Shown one piece after another: positions 60,201-64,000 of a stretch of DNA of 64,000 nt (the first letter of the stretch is position 1; every line of letters starts with the position of its first letter). The position numbers were made by a program, and so were the translations under genes. Location: the NCBI RefSeq assembly GCF_964204865.1, contig NC_135254.1:16807001-16871000 (forward strand), read 5' to 3'. The notes under the pieces were generated by a model that was not told the DNA's origin, did no database searches, and saw only the letters and a list, made by a program, of their open reading frames with translations. Origin of the DNA: Styela clava. Taxonomy: Eukaryota > Chordata > Ascidiacea > Stolidobranchia > Styelidae.

Positions 60201-62596
60201 TTCTTTTCTCCAACTGAAGTAGAACCATCGATGACAAAAAGTACCTCGACTGTATTCAGTGGTGGACAGCCTGCAACAGAAAAGATAATTTTTAAATTAA
60301 GTTATATACTAATGAGTCAAGGTGACAATCAATACATTCGTCAATAACTTCCTAGTTACTAGACTGGTAATAAGCAAGCGTAAGCGTAGCCCACGCAGAA
60401 TGTGCCGTATCCACGATTATTAAACTATTCTGCAAGAATTTTGTTTGGGTAGGGTAGTTGAAAATTGATGGGATTTATGATATATATATAGTCGAAATTG
60501 CCGAACACTACTAGTTTAAGTAACAAAAAATGCTAAAGTCAGATAAAGTGTCCTATAGATATGATTTGCAATATATGTAGACGTTTACTATATAGTTCGC
60601 ATCAACTTAGCAAATTAGAGACAATTTACATAAAATGTCTAGCCTAACGGTGACATTGCCAACCATTAGAAACAGCTCATGGTGATTTTTTCATCAACTT
60701 GATTCTCCAGCATGACTTTGATTATAACAGTTTGATAATTAAAAAAACAACCTACTCAACATTTGTGTACGTTTATCCTCAGTCCACGTTTGTCCGAAAT
60801 CTGATGATTCATAGCAATATCCCGGAACGTACCAAATTGTGCTGCATTTCTGCGTCCTAACCGTAGAGCATGCCTTGAAGTAAAAGAGTGGAGAGTGAGA
60901 ACAGTGGATTCCAGCGGATATCAAAACTACCCTACATAAGACCGCTAATATGGGAGTCGGTGACCAAGCGACATGACACGAAGGCATTCCTTGTGATGTC
61001 ATCAAAGTGGAGAAATGGAGTGGGTCGAAATGGGGAAAAACTTCCACTTCTGGTTTGTGACTTTTCTCTATCTGATAATACCCGTAATATATATATTATA
61101 TGATCAAAGTATTTAAATGGAAATTTCAAAAACATAGATTCCAAAGTTTATAAGTTCTCACCCTCATGGAACCGTCTTCTCGTACAGGGGCAGCAATCGC
61201 AAACCCATCGCCGGGCACAGTGTAATTTGGATGATGTGTGCTGCAATTTGTGATATTTTTAGAAAATACTTCCGCACCAAGTGGACAGTGTTGAATACTA
61301 CCTCGAGAATCTGAAATATTATCACATTATGGGCTAGAATTCAGTACTCAATGCATACAGGAAATACATATAATTGTTCTATCTATATGTGACTTTATTT
61401 TTGATAATCAACGACATACAAACAATTCCTTATTCTACAAAACATTGTTTTATATTCGATGGCATTTTGATTATGCATGATTGACATGATTCTGTTCTGA
61501 AAACTTTTTCAAAAGCGGATGTAAATATACCAACAATCGTATACCTCCATTATTCTCGAAAAGAGGCAACAAAGTTATTAAATACGTGTACGTTATAAAA
61601 CACCAATACTAGCGCTTAGTTGATTGGAAATAGTGTGAAATATCTGTAAATGCTAATTTATCGCATTCACAAATACACAAGAAGTTAGGTACACTGTACA
61701 CAAGTACACAGTTATTATAAAACTTAAGAATGCGTTTCATAAAAGACAAAAATAATAAAATATGAGTTTTTTTAATTTTCATCTAAAAAATAATAATTAT
61801 CCGACCACAATACCAACATCGAATTTTATCAATTTGGTCAACTGGTGGTGGTAAACAAACAAATTTTCATGCCTATATTGCGACAGAAGATATTTTTATA
61901 TCTTCAATTCTTTAAAACGTACGGAGTTTCCTCCTAACCAATGTTTCTTCAAAATTTTTGGTAGTTTATGATTATATATAACCTATTCAATACATATTCT
62001 AATATCCTATTGTTGGACATAATATTTGCGGGACAATTGGAACTTGGATGAAACTCATGAATAAATCTCACCTGGGATGGTTGACGTCATATTCTGGGGA
62101 TTCGTAGATCGCGGTGAAGTTAATATCAAGCTGTAAAATAGCAGAGAACGAATTACTAACGTTAATGTCAGATTTCTCATAGAACCTATATCGACTATAC
62201 TGCCCTTTCAATGGATTCAAACTTACTACAGACTTACATCTGCCCATACATATAAACAGCTATCAATTAGTGATACATTATACTTTTACACTACATTTTC
62301 CTACATCGATAATTCACATTAATCAAATAAGAACATACAATATATATTTTCAGCTTCAGTCGAAGTCGTATATTATTCGCTAACCTGTATTTATCATTTT
62401 CCTGCGACACTATTTTCATTGTATTTGCAAAATTCTTCGGGATGAATTCATTGGGACCAGTTTCCTTTAGTTTTGAAGGATTTTGATGTATAAATTGAGG
62501 TCTTATATATCCTTTCTCCGTAATTTCAACGTTGAATGACCATGTTATATGCACCGCCGAAACTATCAGTACAAACAGTGGATGAATAATTTCCAT
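57219..62596 (-). CDS. Secreted protein with one von Willebrand factor A domain
   Basis: Minus-strand exons in phase: 62596-62385, 62130-62072, 61310-61162, 60873-60756, 60270-60096, 59629-59554, 59147-59032, 58354-58237, 57906-57789, 57463-57348 and 57290-57219; about 442 aa. The start has a hydrophobic signal peptide (residues 1-20, ending about ITWS). Residues 71-179 are a cysteine-containing region I do not recognise (CSTHHPNYTVPG, CSTIWYVPGYC). The VWA domain runs from about 183 to 380: VLFVIDGSTS (MIDAS D194, S196, S198), YTGQAL (T269) and LLTDG (D300), so metal binding looks intact. The domain resembles matrilin/collagen-type VWA domains, which bind matrix or adhesion partners. The C-terminus is short and basic. 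A second in-phase terminal exon at 57700-57663 would end the protein earlier. No further VWA, EGF or transmembrane segment was seen. Confidence 0.85.
57663..57700 (-). CDS. Possible alternative last exon of the VWA gene
   Basis: It follows an ACCCAG acceptor and fits the phase of the exon ending at 57789. It adds EPAVVAPFLHGD and a TGA stop. It competes with the two exons further on (57463-57348 and 57290-57219), which are longer and have a strong GTAAGT donor. Confidence 0.35.
58585..58815. mobile_element. Palindromic MITE
   Basis: The left arm GGTACTCCCGAAGTATGTGA is matched by an inverted right arm TCACATATTTCGGGAATGCC. Inner arms ACGTAGTATGTGTACCAGGT and its inverse ACCTGGTACACATACTACGT are perfect. 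It lies in the intron between 58354 and 59032 of the VWA gene, and a diverged copy is at 40258-40470. Confidence 0.8.
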
Positions 62597-64000
62597 TTTT
62601 CACGTTTTATTTTAATTAAATATTTTTAAACTAATATCTGAAAAAATGAAAATATAGAAAAACGAATTATAGTGACGATAACAATTGTAGTACAGAAAGT
62701 TACCGCAACCAATACTTGTCTCAGGGAATCACAAATCTAGACATGAATGAAATGCGTATTTAGCTAGATAAATATTTTTTTAGTAAAATTTAATGATGTT
62801 TATATTATAATACAATTGACGATATGAAACAAGACGATTAATAGGCGATCACAAAATATCGTGTGAAGTATAATTAATCACAGAGAATGATATATATTTC
62901 TACCAAGAAACTATAATTTTGCTACTACTAAACTTATTTCGTAGTTCAAGTTCCTATGAAATTATACAAAATCCTAATATTATCTCGCTCGCCCTATCTG
63001 TTGTGTAAGACTGCTGTCTTTACTACTATAATATTATTGAAATTAACATTCCCAGATTGCGAATTTCTCACTCTTCTGTTGGTCATTCATTATATCTTAT
63101 AATAGCTTCATTTTATTTTAGTATTTCCACGTATATCTTCTCCAAATGGCAAGACTCGGAAAAGATTTTCGTGTTTGGAAAGTTGAAACAAGTTTTCTTG
63201 TACATTAATATCACTATTGTTGGTTTATCTTGACTCAAATATTTATAAAATTAGTTCAGACAGTTTCAGGATAAAAGAAATATTTTCATTTGATTACTGA
63301 CACGATTTTACTTTTTGTCAATTTGATAAAACATTACACAAATTTGAGAAACAATTCGATGCAACCATAAGGTCAAAAACTGCTAATATCGACGACTAAA
63401 TAAATAAAGATTTTGACAACATTTATAGCAACTGATATAAAAATTTAAGAGACCGTCTACTGGTAATTACTTCGAAATTCTGTTCTATTTTAGATGCATT
63501 TTTATTTAGATATGAACACATATGATTAGTCATGAAACCTTATGTTAGCGGCTCTAAACCATGGTAAAGTTTTTAGTTTTACAATTTATGATGTATGCCG
63601 TTAACAAATGGTTCTCTTAGTGATAGCCTAATAATAAAGTATATTTTACCCAAACTCCGATTAATTGTATTCTGCGGGATTCCTAATACATCATTTTGAT
63701 TTTACGATAATGCGACTGCATTTACTTACGTTTAGTTTTGGAGTTGAATAGTTTTTAGAAGAGAATTCGTCTAAATACCCGGATAACTGTAGGATTTATC
63801 TTTACGTTGCAACCTAGTTTGTTCCTCACTTGTTTGGCCAAAATATCCTCAATGCGTCTATTTGCATAATACATTTCCACTACGTATGAAGGTATTATCG
63901 TGGAATTTTAGAACGTGAGATTGTCATTACACTTTCTTATCGGCTCTTGCCTGTATTGAATATTTGGGGAGCGTGCATGTACATTCTATTATAGGTATTT
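62597..64000. other. Upstream region of the VWA gene
   Basis: AT-rich sequence. No exon, RNA gene or known repeat was recognised. The VWA gene promoter should lie in its first part. Confidence 0.4.

Overview
This is an intron-rich, AT-rich animal nuclear contig with GT-AG introns, many small non-autonomous transposons and tRNA-derived SINEs. An invertebrate is most likely and a tunicate is a reasonable guess: several genes carry a 3' splice site just before the start codon, as spliced-leader genes do, and some introns are very short. The species cannot be proved from the sequence. All gene models below were built by hand from splice sites, reading phase and protein resemblance.

Layout. 0.5-5.3 kb: the 3' part of a Gi-class heterotrimeric G-protein alpha gene (+). 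9.3-12.5 kb: the 5' part of WDR46/UTP7 (-), whose later WD40 exons were not found. 12.5-18.7 kb: a repeat-rich stretch with fold-back elements and a hAT element. 18.8-22.4 kb: an unrecognised eight-exon gene (387 aa, +). 23.3-31.1 kb: an unrecognised three-exon gene (213 aa, +) with a duplicated CDWFDEM module; its long introns hold hAT elements and a purine-rich tract. 32.6-43.5 kb: a complete 14-exon glutamine-dependent NAD+ synthetase gene (NADSYN1, copy A, 702 aa). 44.9-46.7 kb: intronless PUS7 (608 aa). 48.8-56.3 kb: a second 14-exon NADSYN1 paralogue (copy B, 684 aa) with an intact reading frame but damaged synthetase motifs. 57.2-62.6 kb: a secreted single-VWA-domain protein (-, about 442 aa). 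62.6-64 kb: nothing recognised.

The genes do not form one pathway. The most notable unit is the tandem pair NADSYN1-A / PUS7 / NADSYN1-B: copy A keeps every expected catalytic motif, while copy B keeps the gene structure but has lost the SGGxDS loop, the KYDCSSAD motif and the DxxDMGMTY loop, so it looks like a pseudoenzyme. At least five transposons have terminal inverted repeats of hAT type and exact 8-bp target duplications; two of them carry transposase remnants.
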